64,000 nt of DNA from Clostridium tertium (GTDB lineage: Bacteria; Bacillota; Clostridia; Clostridiales; Clostridiaceae): the NCBI RefSeq assembly GCF_017873245.1, contig NZ_JAGGJY010000001.1, forward strand, positions 1-64,000, written 5' to 3'. Below the pieces are notes generated by a model that saw only the letters and a program-made list of their open reading frames with translations, had not been told where the DNA came from and made no database searches. Positions 26,954 to 36,728 of the stretch are shown in pieces (positions within the stretch are counted from its first letter, which is position 1; every line of letters begins with the position of its first letter). The position numbers and the translations under genes are program-made.

Positions 26954-27646
26954 ATGAAAGAGTTAGTAAAATGTCAATTAGGAAGAATGGAGTTATTTAA
27001 TAGTTTGGATCAGGCTACAATAAATGCACTATCTGAATTAGGAGAAAGTAAGTGTTATTTAAAAGGTAGCCATATATTTAGAGACAAGGATGAAATTAAT
27101 AAAGTTTATATAGTATATAGCGGAAAGGTTGCACTTTATAAATTAAATGAATCGGCTCAAAAAAAGATAATATTTATATTAGGTAATGAATCTATACTTA
27201 ATGCAGTAGTTTTAGATGATTTGCCAGCCTCTATAAACTGTGAAGTATTTGAAAAAGCAGAAGTTCTATCTTTTGATAGAATGAAGTTTCAAGAAATTAT
27301 GATGAATGATTTTGAATTGACTAAAATAGTAATCTCATCATTAAGTATAAAAGTAAGAAGATTATATAGGCAGTTAAAGAATTCCACTCCTATAAAGGTT
27401 GAAAAAAGGGTAGCAGCAAAGTTATGGAAGTTATCTAAGGATTACGGAATAGAAGTTGAAGATGGAACAGTGATAGATATGAACATAAGTATAACTTATT
27501 TAGCAGATATGTTTGGAGCACCACGAGAAACTATATCTAGAGCTTTAAAGATACTTCAAGAAAATGATTTGATAATATATGAAAAGAAAAAAATAAAAAT
27601 AAAAGATAAAGATAAATTAGCTAAATTTTTCAAGGGAATATCATAA
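26954..27646 (+). CDS. Crp/Fnr family transcriptional regulator
   Basis: 230 residues: a cyclic-nucleotide-binding-like domain (residues 10-130, YIVYSGKVALYKL), a dimer helix and a C-terminal helix-turn-helix (ISITYLADMFGAPRETISRALKILQEN). There is no N-terminal FNR cysteine cluster; scattered cysteines at residues 9, 32 and near 93 do not form one, so the signal is unclear. It lies directly before the FNT-asrABC genes. A perfect TGTGA-N6-TCACA palindrome at 27664-27679 in between could be its operator. Confidence 0.9.
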   Translation: MKELVKCQLGRMELFNSLDQATINALSELGESKCYLKGSHIFRDKDEINKVYIVYSGKVALYKLNESAQKKIIFILGNESILNAVVLDDLPASINCEVFEKAEVLSFDRMKFQEIMMNDFELTKIVISSLSIKVRRLYRQLKNSTPIKVEKRVAAKLWKLSKDYGIEVEDGTVIDMNISITYLADMFGAPRETISRALKILQENDLIIYEKKKIKIKDKDKLAKFFKGIS

Positions 27647-27648
27647 TA

Positions 27649-27694
27649 AAATAAAAATAAAAACTGTGATGAAAGTCACAGTTTTTATTTTTAT
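27649..27694 (+). terminator. Terminator hairpin containing a CRP-consensus palindrome
   Basis: A 20-bp perfect stem (27649-27668 with 27675-27694). The centre reads TGTGA-TGAAAG-TCACA (27664-27679), the ideal CRP-type operator, so the same bases may end the regulator transcript and bind a Crp-family protein upstream of the asr operon. Confidence 0.7.
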
Positions 27695-27720
27695 TAGCAT
27701 TTATAATTTAAGCATAAAGA

Positions 27721-27738
27721 TTGTGATAATAATAACAA
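27721..27738 (+). promoter_or_regulatory. Rex-like operator before the first FNT gene
   Basis: TTGTGATAATAATAACAA has the 18-base layout of the Rex site TTGTTAA-N4-TTAACAA with three mismatches. It ends 18 bases before the FNT ATG, nearly the same place as the better site before the second FNT gene. Confidence 0.5.
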
Positions 27739-27756
27739 TTGCGAGAGGAGAAAAAG

Positions 27757-28530
27757 ATGTTCAATGAAGAGTTTAATAAAGTTGCATCTGCTGCTAAAGC
27801 AAAGGTTGAACTTTTAAAAACTAATAAGCTAGGGTATTTTATTAGTTCAATGCTAGCAGGTATCTACGTTGGATTAGGTATTATGTTAATTTTTACAATC
27901 GGAGGGTTACTTAGTTCGGCTAATTCACCTGCAACAAAAATTGTTATGGGATTATCATTTGGAGTTGCCTTAAGTCTAGTAATTTTTGCAGGGTCTGAAT
28001 TATTTACAGGAAATAATTTTGTGATGGCTGTTGGATCATTAAATAAGACGGTTTCTTGGCTAGATACTATTAAAGTTTGGATAGTAAGTTTTATTGGAAA
28101 CTTAACAGGTTCAATACTTGCAGGAACGTTGTTTTTTATGGCTGGATTAGCTAATGGTCCAGTTGGAGAGTTCATAGCAAAGACTAGTGCTACTAAAATG
28201 TCTTTACCAGTAAGTGATTTATTTTTTAGAGGAATATTATGTAATATGTTAGTTTGTTTGGCTGTATGGTGTAGCTTTAAATGTAAAGAAGAAACATCGA
28301 AGCTGATAATGATATTCTGGTGTTTATTTGTTTTTATAACAGCAGGGTTTGAGCATAGTGTTGCAAATATGACTTTATTAACAATAGGATTACTTTCACC
28401 AGCTGGTGCTGCTGTAAGTATAGGTGGATATGCGTATAATATTATAATGGTAACATTAGGTAATATGGTTGGAGGAATTGTATTTATGGCAATACCTTAT
28501 TACATAATATCTAGAAAGAAAAAAGTAAAC
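27757..28530 (+). CDS. Formate/nitrite transporter family channel (probable hydrosulfide channel)
   Basis: 257 residues, six helices with FNT signatures (GLSFGVALSLVIFAGSELFTGNNFVM; CNMLVCLAVW; FEHSVANM). FNT pores pass small anions such as formate, nitrite or HS-. The clostridial member next to asrABC has been shown to pass hydrosulfide (described in C. difficile), so export of the sulfide made by AsrABC is the likely job. ATG 27757 follows GAGAGGAG; the frame ends TAA at 28531-28533. asrA starts 12 bases later. Confidence 0.88.
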
Positions 28531-28545
28531 TAAGAGGTGTTTAAG

Positions 28546-29553
28546 ATGGGATATAAGCTTAAAGTAGAAGAGTTTAATAAGGGATTAAAAGAACTATCAA
28601 AAAAATATAAGATATATGCACCAAAGGTTTTTGAAGGAAAGGGAACTTTTTCAGATACTGATATTGTTAGATATGGTGAGATATCAAAGATTGAAGAAAT
28701 AGAATTTGATAAAAAATCACAATTTTCATATAAGGAAGTTTTACTTCCAATAACACAAACAGTATTTTTCTTTACAGAAGATGAAATAAAAGAACCAAAT
28801 GTTGATGAAAAATCTATATTAATTTTTCTAAGAAGTTGTGATATGCATTCATTAAGAAGAATAGATGATATTTATTTAAGAAATAAATTTGAAGATCCAT
28901 ATTATAAAAAGTTAAGAGAAAAAGCTAAGTTTGTTTTAATGGGATGTGAAAAAAGCTTTGAAAACTGCTTCTGTGTGAGTATGGAAACAAATAAAACTGA
29001 TGAATATAATGCATATGTTAAACAATCTGGTAAAGAAGTATATTTAGATATAAAAGATGAAGAATTAGAAGGTGTATTTAATAAATTAAATAATGAATCA
29101 ATAAATGTAACTCCAGATTTTGTTGAAAGTAATGATATTAAAGTTAACATACCAAACAATTTAGAATTAAAAGTTATGAATTCAAAGGTATGGGATGAGT
29201 ATTCAGAAAGATGTATAGCTTGTGGTAGATGTAATTTTGTCTGTCCGACTTGTACATGCTTCACAATGCAAGATATATTCTACAAAGATAATGGAAAAGC
29301 AGGAGAAAGAAGAAGAGTTTGGGCTTCATGCCAAGTTGATGGATATACAGATATGGCTGGAGGACATAGTTTTAGAAAAGAAAAAGGACAAAGAATGAGA
29401 TTTAAAGTTCTTCATAAGGTTTATGATTACAAAAAGAGATGGGGATATCATATGTGTGTAGGTTGTGGAAGATGTGATGATGCATGTCCAGAATATATTT
29501 CATTCTCAAATTGTGTTAATAAATTAGAAAAGGCTATGGAAGAGGTGAAGTAA
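28546..29553 (+). CDS. asrA: Anaerobic sulfite reductase subunit A
   Basis: 335 residues. The C-terminal half has two ferredoxin-type cluster motifs, CIACGRCNFVCPTCTC and CVGCGRCDDACPE. AsrA passes electrons to the AsrB/AsrC parts of a cytoplasmic enzyme that reduces sulfite to sulfide. ATG 28546 follows AAGAGGTG; an in-frame GTG three codons upstream overlaps that site. It is packed between the FNT gene (12 bases) and asrB (one base). Confidence 0.95.
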   Translation: MGYKLKVEEFNKGLKELSKKYKIYAPKVFEGKGTFSDTDIVRYGEISKIEEIEFDKKSQFSYKEVLLPITQTVFFFTEDEIKEPNVDEKSILIFLRSCDMHSLRRIDDIYLRNKFEDPYYKKLREKAKFVLMGCEKSFENCFCVSMETNKTDEYNAYVKQSGKEVYLDIKDEELEGVFNKLNNESINVTPDFVESNDIKVNIPNNLELKVMNSKVWDEYSERCIACGRCNFVCPTCTCFTMQDIFYKDNGKAGERRRVWASCQVDGYTDMAGGHSFRKEKGQRMRFKVLHKVYDYKKRWGYHMCVGCGRCDDACPEYISFSNCVNKLEKAMEEVK

Positions 29554-29554
29554 T

Positions 29555-30349
29555 ATGAGTACAAACGAATATATACCATTTATGTCAGAAATATTAGAAG
29601 TTATTAAGCATACAGAAATAGAATATACTTTTAGAATGGCTTTTAAGGGAGATGTAAAACCAGGACAATTCTTTGAAGTATCACTTCCAAAGTATGGGGA
29701 AGCTCCTATATCAGTAAGTGGAATAGGTGAAAATTATGTTGATTTAACTATAAGAAGAGTAGGTAAGGTAACAGATGAAATATTTAATAATTATGTTGGA
29801 GACAAGCTGTTTTTAAGAGGTCCATATGGAAATGGATTTGATATTAACAACTATAAAGGCAAAGAAGTAGTTGTTGTTGCTGGAGGAACAGGATTATCAC
29901 CAGTTAAGGGAATTGTAGATTACTTCTCAGAAAATAAAAATGATACAAAAGGATTCACTCTTATTTCAGGATTTAAATCCCCAGAAGATATTCTGTTTAA
30001 GGAAGATATAAAGGCTTGGGAAAAGAATATGAATCTTATAATAACAGTAGATGGAGCAAAAGAAGGTTACGAAGGAAAAGTTGGACTTGTAACAAAATAT
30101 GTTCCAGAGCTTGATATAAAAGATAAGGAAAATGTACAAGTAGTTGTTGTTGGACCACCTATGATGATGAAATTTACTGTATTAGAGTTTTTAAAGCTTG
30201 GCATTAAGGAAGAAAATATATGGATTTCTCAAGAAAGAAAGATGTGTTGCGGAATCGGAAAATGCGGACACTGTAGAATAGACGATACATATATTTGCTT
30301 AGATGGACCTGTATTTAATTATTCAAAAGGAAAAGATTTAATAGATTAG
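29555..30349 (+). CDS. asrB: Anaerobic sulfite reductase subunit B
   Basis: 264 residues of the ferredoxin-NADP reductase fold: FAD domain, then NAD(P) domain (VVVAGGTGLSPVKGI) and a C-terminal 2Fe-2S cysteine group (CCGIGKCGHCR) as in PyrK-like proteins. It feeds NADH electrons to AsrA and AsrC. The ATG lies one base after the asrA stop, with GAGGTGA inside the end of asrA. Confidence 0.95.
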   Translation: MSTNEYIPFMSEILEVIKHTEIEYTFRMAFKGDVKPGQFFEVSLPKYGEAPISVSGIGENYVDLTIRRVGKVTDEIFNNYVGDKLFLRGPYGNGFDINNYKGKEVVVVAGGTGLSPVKGIVDYFSENKNDTKGFTLISGFKSPEDILFKEDIKAWEKNMNLIITVDGAKEGYEGKVGLVTKYVPELDIKDKENVQVVVVGPPMMMKFTVLEFLKLGIKEENIWISQERKMCCGIGKCGHCRIDDTYICLDGPVFNYSKGKDLID

Positions 30350-30360
30350 GAGGAGACACT

Positions 30361-31323
30361 ATGGATATCAATACTAAAAAGCTGAAAAAAAATGCCTTTA
30401 GAGTTACAAAAAGAAGAGGAATAACAGCTTCAAGAATAAGAGTTCCAGGTGGATTCTTAAAGGCTGAATACCTAGGATTAATCCAAGAAATTGCAGATAA
30501 ATATGGTGATGGAACAGTCCATTTAACAACAAGACAAGGATTTGAAATTCCAGGTATAGATATGAATGACATAGAAGAAGTTAACATTCTCCTTCAACCT
30601 ATAATAGAAGGATTAGAAATAAATCAAGAAATCCCAGGAAAGGGATATACAGCAGCGGGAACAAGAAACGTATCAGCATGTATAGGTAATAAAGTCTGTC
30701 CATATGCAAACTATAATACTACAAACTTTGCAAAGAAGATAGAAAAAGCTATATTCCCTAATGATTTACATTTTAAAATAGCATTAACAGGTTGTCCTAA
30801 TGACTGTATCAAAGCTAGAATGCACGATTTTGGAATAATAGGAATGACAGAGCCACAATTTGATAGAGATAAGTGTATATCATGTGGTGCATGTGTTAGA
30901 GCCTGTAAGAAAAAATCAACAGCTGCATTACACCCTGAAAACTATAGACCAGTAAGAGATCATAGTAAGTGTATAGGTTGTGGAGAGTGTGTTATAAATT
31001 GTCCAACAGGAGCATGGACAAGAAGTAAAGAGAAATATTATAGATTAGCTATAATGGGTAGAACAGGAAAGAAGAATCCAAGATTAGCTGAAGATTTTAT
31101 AGTATGGGTGGATGAAGAAAGTATTATAAAAATAATATTAAATACTTATAAATATGTTGAACAATATATTGATAAAGATGCTCCAGGTGGAAAAGAGCAT
31201 ATTGGATATATTGTAGATAGAACAGGATTTATGGAATTCAAGAAATGGGCTCTTGAAGGAGTAGAACTTTCAGATAAAGCTATACTTAAAGATAATATCT
31301 ATTGGAGTGGAATAAAATATTAA
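30361..31323 (+). CDS. asrC: Anaerobic sulfite reductase subunit C (siroheme subunit)
   Basis: 320 residues. The siroheme/[4Fe-4S] site is formed by CIGNKVCPYAN and TGCPNDC; between them and the C-terminus sit two ferredoxin motifs (CISCGACVRACKK and CIGCGECVINCP). It catalyses the six-electron reduction of sulfite to sulfide. The start follows AGGAGGAGA, 11 bases after asrB. The siroheme it needs can be made by the hem/cob operon directly downstream. Confidence 0.96.
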   Translation: MDINTKKLKKNAFRVTKRRGITASRIRVPGGFLKAEYLGLIQEIADKYGDGTVHLTTRQGFEIPGIDMNDIEEVNILLQPIIEGLEINQEIPGKGYTAAGTRNVSACIGNKVCPYANYNTTNFAKKIEKAIFPNDLHFKIALTGCPNDCIKARMHDFGIIGMTEPQFDRDKCISCGACVRACKKKSTAALHPENYRPVRDHSKCIGCGECVINCPTGAWTRSKEKYYRLAIMGRTGKKNPRLAEDFIVWVDEESIIKIILNTYKYVEQYIDKDAPGGKEHIGYIVDRTGFMEFKKWALEGVELSDKAILKDNIYWSGIKY

Positions 31324-31405
31324 TATAGGTAAATACTTATAAATGAAATTAATATAATCTATTAGACAAAGTATTAGCTAAATATGTAAAATTAATATAA
31401 TGAAA

Positions 31406-31440
31406 AATTTAAGACCGCTATGTTATAGCGGTCTTAAATT
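31406..31440 (+). terminator. GC-containing hairpin after asrC
   Basis: A 16-bp perfect stem (31406-31421 with 31425-31440) but with only a weak T-rich continuation, so it may be a weak terminator or 3'-end stabiliser. Confidence 0.55.
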
Positions 31441-31546
31441 CAATTTAAATATTAAGTATATGGAATGTGCAAAAAAATTGTAATAAGAGTATAATAGGGT
31501 TATTATAAAAATAAATGAAGTAATAAGATGGTTTAGGAGCAAAATT

Positions 31547-32752
31547 ATGATTCAGCTTTTAGGGATTAAAAAGAATACTGAAGTAGAAATAAGAGAAAAA
31601 TTAGCTTTATCTCAAAAAAAAAGAGAAGCATATTCAAAAGAGTTACTAAAATATTTTGATGAAGTTGTTATTCTTAGTACTTGTAATAGAACAGAAATTT
31701 ATTTTAATGGTTCTTTAAAAGGCGAAGAAGGATTAAAAAAGATTTTTGAAGTACTAAATTGGGATATTAATTTAAGAGAATACTGTTTTTATTTAAATGA
31801 AAAAGAAACTGTAAGACACTTGATGGAAGTTGTTTGTGGATTTCATTCAAAAATATTAGGGGAAGATCAAATACTCGGACAAATCAAAGATGCATATCAT
31901 TTAGCAGATGAATTAGGATCAGTTAAACATGAATTACAAAGGTTATTTCAAGAAGCAATAACTTGTGGGAAGAAGTTTAGAACAGAAGGAAAATTATACG
32001 AAATTCCAGTTTCTTCAGCATCAATTGCAATTAGTGAAGCAATAAAAAATGATTCCAAGAGGATTATGGTTATAGGATATGGAGAAGTAGGAAAACTAGT
32101 TGTTAAATATGCTCTTTCTAATGATATAAAGGAATTAAATATTGTAGTTAGAAAAGTTGAAAGTGTCAAAGATATTGAAGATAAAAGAGTTAATATAATG
32201 AATTACGAAGATGGGAGAAACATAATAAATGATATGGACTGTGTAGTTTCTTGTACGTCTGCTCCACACTTAATCATAGAAAAAAAGCATATAAAAGAAA
32301 ATGGAAATAAAATTATAATATTTGATTTAGCATTGCCAAGAGATATTGATGAAAAAGTTAAGGAATATATAAGGGTAAATCTTTATGATATTGATGATAT
32401 AAGTTCAATTGATGATGATAACAAAAAGCTCAGAAAAGAAAGAATGCTAAAGTTTAAAGATATTATAAATGCATATATAGAAGAATACTTTAATTGGAAG
32501 GATATAAGAAATATAGCGCCTGTTATACAAGATATGAAAAAAAATAGTTCTAAAGTTATAAAAGAGAGGCAAACTACATTAAAGAATAAATGTAATGATA
32601 AAAAAGATATAGAAATTGCTCAAAAACTTATAAAGAGCACATCAGATTATTATGTTAATAGAGCAATAGAAGTTTTAAAGGAAGAACAACTAAAGGGGCA
32701 AGGAGAAGAATGTATAAAGATACTAGAAAAGATATTCCTGAAGAATGTTTAG
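31547..32752 (+). CDS. hemA: Glutamyl-tRNA reductase
   Basis: 401 residues. It reduces glutamyl-tRNA to glutamate-1-semialdehyde, the first step of the C5 tetrapyrrole pathway. The catalytic-cysteine motif STCNRTEIY lies near residue 47, GFHSKILGEDQILGQIK follows, then the NADPH domain (VIGYGEVGKLV). ATG 31547 has only a weak GGAGC-type site. The last 43 bases overlap the next gene. It heads the operon hemA-sirC-like-hemC-cobA/hemD-hemB-hemL-cbiK. Confidence 0.95.
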   Translation: MIQLLGIKKNTEVEIREKLALSQKKREAYSKELLKYFDEVVILSTCNRTEIYFNGSLKGEEGLKKIFEVLNWDINLREYCFYLNEKETVRHLMEVVCGFHSKILGEDQILGQIKDAYHLADELGSVKHELQRLFQEAITCGKKFRTEGKLYEIPVSSASIAISEAIKNDSKRIMVIGYGEVGKLVVKYALSNDIKELNIVVRKVESVKDIEDKRVNIMNYEDGRNIINDMDCVVSCTSAPHLIIEKKHIKENGNKIIIFDLALPRDIDEKVKEYIRVNLYDIDDISSIDDDNKKLRKERMLKFKDIINAYIEEYFNWKDIRNIAPVIQDMKKNSSKVIKERQTTLKNKCNDKKDIEIAQKLIKSTSDYYVNRAIEVLKEEQLKGQGEECIKILEKIFLKNV

Positions 32753-33378
32753 AGTACACTTATCTTTCTGTAATGTCTAAAAAATTAAGAATTGGGATAG
32801 TTGGCGGAGGAAAGGTTGGTTATATAAAAGGCAAAAATTTTATATATAAAGGCTGTAATGTTGATGTTTTATCTTTAGATTTTGTTGAGGAGTTTTCAAA
32901 GTTAAAAGATATTAACTTAATTAAGGGAGAATATTATAAGGATTTTATTAAAGATAAGCATTTAATAATAATAGCAACAGATGACTATAATAAAAATTTA
33001 GAAATAAAAAAAGATTGTGAAGATGAGTATAAAATATACATATTTGCTTCTGAACATCTAAAGGGAATGGCAGTAGCACCAGTACAAAGAAATCTAAACA
33101 ATATAAGTTTTTCAATAAATACAAAGCATGGAAATCCTAAGGGATCACTTATGATAGCAGATAAAGTAGCGGAGCTATTAAAAAATTATGATGATTTTAT
33201 TGGTTATTCATCTTTTATTAGGAAGCAGGCAAAATCTTTAAAAGAAAACAAGGGTGATATAATAAAGTTTGTATGTAGTGAGGATTTTAAATACATATAT
33301 GAAAAGGGAAAAGATAAATTAGTAATAGATATGTTTTTTGGAAAAGAAGTATCAAATAAAATATATAAAAATTTATAG
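32710..33378 (+). CDS. Precorrin-2 dehydrogenase-like protein (siroheme synthase N-terminal type)
   Basis: 222 residues: Rossmann motif GIVGGGKVG near residue 33, then [27 protein letters not shown] as in Met8/CysG N-domains. It would oxidise precorrin-2 to sirohydrochlorin. ATG 32710 follows AAGGAG inside hemA, giving a 43-base overlap; a second ATG at 32773 would match usual N-termini but has no ribosome site. Chelation is probably by the CbiK-like protein at the operon end. In some clostridia this domain is fused to HemA, so the overlap is of interest. Confidence 0.85.
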   Translation: MYKDTRKDIPEECLEYTYLSVMSKKLRIGIVGGGKVGYIKGKNFIYKGCNVDVLSLDFVEEFSKLKDINLIKGEYYKDFIKDKHLIIIATDDYNKNLEIKKDCEDEYKIYIFASEHLKGMAVAPVQRNLNNISFSINTKHGNPKGSLMIADKVAELLKNYDDFIGYSSFIRKQAKSLKENKGDIIKFVCSEDFKYIYEKGKDKLVIDMFFGKEVSNKIYKNL

Positions 33379-33388
33379 GAGATATTTT

Positions 33389-34261
33389 ATGGAATTAATC
33401 ATTGCAACTAGAAAAAGTAAGTTAGCACAAGTGCAAGCTGATAAAGTAATTGAACTTATTAAAGAAAAAAATAATATAAATGCTAAAAAATTATTAGTGA
33501 TTACAGAAGGTGATAGAAGGCTAGATGTAACATTAGATAAAATAGGTGGAAAAGGATTATTTGTTAAAGAAATAGAATATGCACTTTTAAATAAAGAAGC
33601 ACATGCAGCAGTACATAGTATGAAAGATGTGCCTTTTGAATTATCAGAAGATTTTGAGTTAGTGGCTATACCTGAAAGAGATGATATTAGAGATGTATTT
33701 GTATCAAGCAATGGTATTCATTTTCAGGATTTAAAAGAAGGTGCTATTATTGGAACAAGTAGCATAAGAAGAGCTGCGATGTTAAAAGAAATAAGACGTG
33801 ATTTAAATGTTGTCCCAATAAGAGGGAATGTCCAAACAAGATTAGATAAGATGAAAAAAGAAAATATGGATGGGATAATTTTAGCAGCAGCAGGAATAAA
33901 AAGATTGGGATTGGAAGATATAATAACAGATTATTTTGATCCTAAAGAATTTTTACCTGCAATAGGGCAAGGTGCTTTAGGTATAGAAGCATTAAAAAAT
34001 GGTGAATACAACAATTATTTAAAGAAGTTAGATAACAAGGAAGTTAGAATAGCGGTAGAAGCTGAAAGAAGTTTTATGAAAAAGTTAAATGGAGGATGTC
34101 ATAGTGTAATAGGTGTTTACTCTGAGATAAAAAATGATGATTTATATATGATAGGTACTTTTGATGTAGGTGGAAAAATAATTAAAAAGGATATCCTAGG
34201 CAAGAAGAGTGAAAATATAGAGCTTGGATTTAAATTAGCACAAAAGATTTTGGAAGGATAG
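33389..34261 (+). CDS. hemC: Hydroxymethylbilane synthase (porphobilinogen deaminase)
   Basis: 290 residues. It links four porphobilinogens into hydroxymethylbilane. The start [14 protein letters not shown], the VHSMKDVP block, and GGCHSVIG with the dipyrromethane-binding cysteine are all present. The ATG at 33389 follows TAGGAGAT, which includes the stop codon of the upstream gene; the longer TTG-start frame has no ribosome site. Confidence 0.96.
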   Translation: MELIIATRKSKLAQVQADKVIELIKEKNNINAKKLLVITEGDRRLDVTLDKIGGKGLFVKEIEYALLNKEAHAAVHSMKDVPFELSEDFELVAIPERDDIRDVFVSSNGIHFQDLKEGAIIGTSSIRRAAMLKEIRRDLNVVPIRGNVQTRLDKMKKENMDGIILAAAGIKRLGLEDIITDYFDPKEFLPAIGQGALGIEALKNGEYNNYLKKLDNKEVRIAVEAERSFMKKLNGGCHSVIGVYSEIKNDDLYMIGTFDVGGKIIKKDILGKKSENIELGFKLAQKILEG

Positions 34262-34266
34262 TGAAA

Positions 34267-35754
34267 ATGAGTAAGGTTTATATAATTGGTACTGGACCAG
34301 GAGATGAAGAATTATTAACATTAAAGGCAGTAGAGGTTTTAAAAGATTGTACTGCTGTTTTATATGATAGATTAGTTTCAAATAATATACTTAACTATTT
34401 AAAAGAAGATTGTGAAGTTTATTATTGTGGTAAAGAACCTGGGTGTCATTATAAAACACAAGATGAAATAAATGAAACATTAGTAAAACTTGCTAAAGAA
34501 GGTCATACTGTAGGAAGAATAAAAGGGGGAGATCCTTATGTTTTTGGAAGAGGCGGAGAAGAAGTACTTTCTTTAGTTGAAGGAGGTATAGAATTTGAAG
34601 TGGTTCCAGGAGTGACCTCACCAATATCAGTATTGAATTATGCAGGTATTCCTATAACACAAAGAGAAATGGCACAAAGCTTTCATATAATTACAGGGAT
34701 GACGGCAGGTACGTTAAATATAAATTGGGAAGCAATATCTAAAGAAAAAGGTACCTTAGTTTTTATGATGGGCTTGAATAATTTAGGTATCATAATCGAA
34801 AAGCTAATAAATAATGGTAGAGATGTAAATACTAAAGTAGCAGTAATAATGAGGGGAACATCTTCAAAACAAAAGAAAGTAGTTGGAACTTTAATAGATA
34901 TTGAAGAAAAAGTAATAAAAGCTAAATTAAAGTCTCCTTGTATAATTGTTATGGGAGATGTTGTGGAACTAAATAATAAGCTAAATTGGTATGAAAAGAA
35001 GCCTCTTTTTGGACTTAATATATGTGTAACAAGATCACGAGAGCAAGCATCGAAATTAAAGAAAAAGCTTAGAAATTTAGGAGCAGAAGTAACAGAGATA
35101 AATTCTATAAAAATACAAGAAACTAAAGAAAACCTAAATTATGTTAAAGATAAATTAAGTAATTATGATCATATAATAATAACTTCAGTAAATGGTGTTA
35201 ATATGTTTTTTGACTATATTATAGAAAATAAAATAGATATAAGAAGTCTTAAGGCTAAATTCTCGGTAGTCGGTAAAGCAACTAGAAAAGCTTTGGAAGC
35301 AAGAGGAATTCAAGCATTTATAATGGGAAGGGAATTTGTTGGAGAAGGCTTATTTAAGGCTTTAGAGCCACATTTAGTTAAAGGGGAAAATGTATTAATA
35401 CCTTGTTCTTCTAGCAGTAGAGAATATTTAAAAGAAGAAGTTGAAAAACTAGGTTTATATGTTGATAGAGTACATACATATGATACAGTTTGTGGTGATA
35501 TAAGAAATAAAAGAGTATTTGAAGAAGTTGATTTTATATTATACACTAGTCCTAGTACAGTAAATAATATGATAAATATGTTTAGTATAGAAGAAATTAA
35601 AAGTAAGTTTAATATTGCAATAGGCCCTCAAACATATAAGGCTTTAAAATCAAACACCATAGAAGGACATATGTGTAAAAAACATTCTGAAGATGGATTT
35701 ATAGATGAAATAATGGAAATATATAGTAAATATCGAGAAAGTAAAGGTGAATAA
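34267..35754 (+). CDS. Fused uroporphyrinogen-III C-methyltransferase / uroporphyrinogen-III synthase
   Basis: 495 residues. Residues 1-240 are SUMT/CobA (YIIGTGPGDEELLTLKA, RIKGGDPYVFGRGGEE, VVPGVTSP), which makes precorrin-2; residues 245-495 are HemD, which closes hydroxymethylbilane to uroporphyrinogen III. The fusion, often named cobA/hemD, is common in clostridia. ATG 34267 is eight bases after GGAAGGAT; the GTG that overlaps the hemC stop is too close. It commits flux to siroheme and cobamides. Confidence 0.93.
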   Translation: MSKVYIIGTGPGDEELLTLKAVEVLKDCTAVLYDRLVSNNILNYLKEDCEVYYCGKEPGCHYKTQDEINETLVKLAKEGHTVGRIKGGDPYVFGRGGEEVLSLVEGGIEFEVVPGVTSPISVLNYAGIPITQREMAQSFHIITGMTAGTLNINWEAISKEKGTLVFMMGLNNLGIIIEKLINNGRDVNTKVAVIMRGTSSKQKKVVGTLIDIEEKVIKAKLKSPCIIVMGDVVELNNKLNWYEKKPLFGLNICVTRSREQASKLKKKLRNLGAEVTEINSIKIQETKENLNYVKDKLSNYDHIIITSVNGVNMFFDYIIENKIDIRSLKAKFSVVGKATRKALEARGIQAFIMGREFVGEGLFKALEPHLVKGENVLIPCSSSSREYLKEEVEKLGLYVDRVHTYDTVCGDIRNKRVFEEVDFILYTSPSTVNNMINMFSIEEIKSKFNIAIGPQTYKALKSNTIEGHMCKKHSEDGFIDEIMEIYSKYRESKGE

Positions 35755-35755
35755 A

Positions 35756-36724
35756 ATGATCAACAGGGGAAGAAGATTAAGAGCAAATGCAGCAATAAGG
35801 GATTTAGTAAGAGAAAATACATTAAGTACAAATGATTTAATTTTCCCTATTTTTGTTGTTGAAGGAGAAAATAAAAAAGAAGAAATTTCATCAATGAAGG
35901 GTAACTATCATTGGTCAATAGATAGACTGCCTGAAATAATAGGTGAAGTTGAAAGGCTTAACATAAAAGGTGTAATTATATTTGGATTGCCAAATGAAAA
36001 AGATGAATGTGGATCAGAAAGTTTTAATGACAATGGAATAGTACAACAAGCTGTAAGAAAAGTAAGAGAACTTTCAAAAAAATTATATGTAATTACAGAT
36101 GTATGTATGTGTCAATATACTAGTCATGGACATTGTGGAATATTAAATGGAAGTGAAGTAGATAATGATAAAACATTAGAGATATTAGGCAAGATAGCTT
36201 TATCACATGCAAAGGCTGGAGCTCATATGGTTGCACCATCAGATATGATGGATGGAAGAATTGCTTTTATGAGAAATGTGTTAGATGAAAATGGATATGA
36301 AAATGTAGCAATAATGAGTTATGCTGCTAAGTATTCATCATTTTTCTATGGTCCATTTAGAGAAGCAGCTCATTCTGCACCGCAATTTGGAGATAGAAAA
36401 ACTTATCAAATGGATCCTGCGAATTCAGATGAAGCAATAAGAGAAATAGAGTGGGACATAAACGAAGGTGCAGATATAATTATAGTTAAGCCGGCTATGT
36501 CATACTTAGATATAATAAGAAGAGCAAAGGATAAAATAAATGTACCAATTTGTGCTTATAATGTTAGTGGAGAATTTGCAATGGTAAAATCTGCAGCTGA
36601 AGCAGGACTTATCAATGAAAAAGGAGTAGTTTTAGAAATGCTTCTTTCAATGAAAAGAGCAGGTTCAGATATGATAATAACTTATTATGCATTAGAAGCT
36701 GCAAAATGGTTAAAGGAGGATTAG
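35756..36724 (+). CDS. hemB: Porphobilinogen synthase (delta-aminolevulinate dehydratase)
   Basis: 322 residues, full length. It joins two 5-aminolevulinates. The zinc-type cysteine motif [14 protein letters not shown] and the Schiff-base lysine regions (SYAAKYSS and [11 protein letters not shown]) are visible. ATG 35756 is one base after the stop of the upstream gene and six bases after AAAGGTGA. Confidence 0.96.
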   Translation: MINRGRRLRANAAIRDLVRENTLSTNDLIFPIFVVEGENKKEEISSMKGNYHWSIDRLPEIIGEVERLNIKGVIIFGLPNEKDECGSESFNDNGIVQQAVRKVRELSKKLYVITDVCMCQYTSHGHCGILNGSEVDNDKTLEILGKIALSHAKAGAHMVAPSDMMDGRIAFMRNVLDENGYENVAIMSYAAKYSSFFYGPFREAAHSAPQFGDRKTYQMDPANSDEAIREIEWDINEGADIIIVKPAMSYLDIIRRAKDKINVPICAYNVSGEFAMVKSAAEAGLINEKGVVLEMLLSMKRAGSDMIITYYALEAAKWLKED

Positions 36725-36728
36725 TTTT

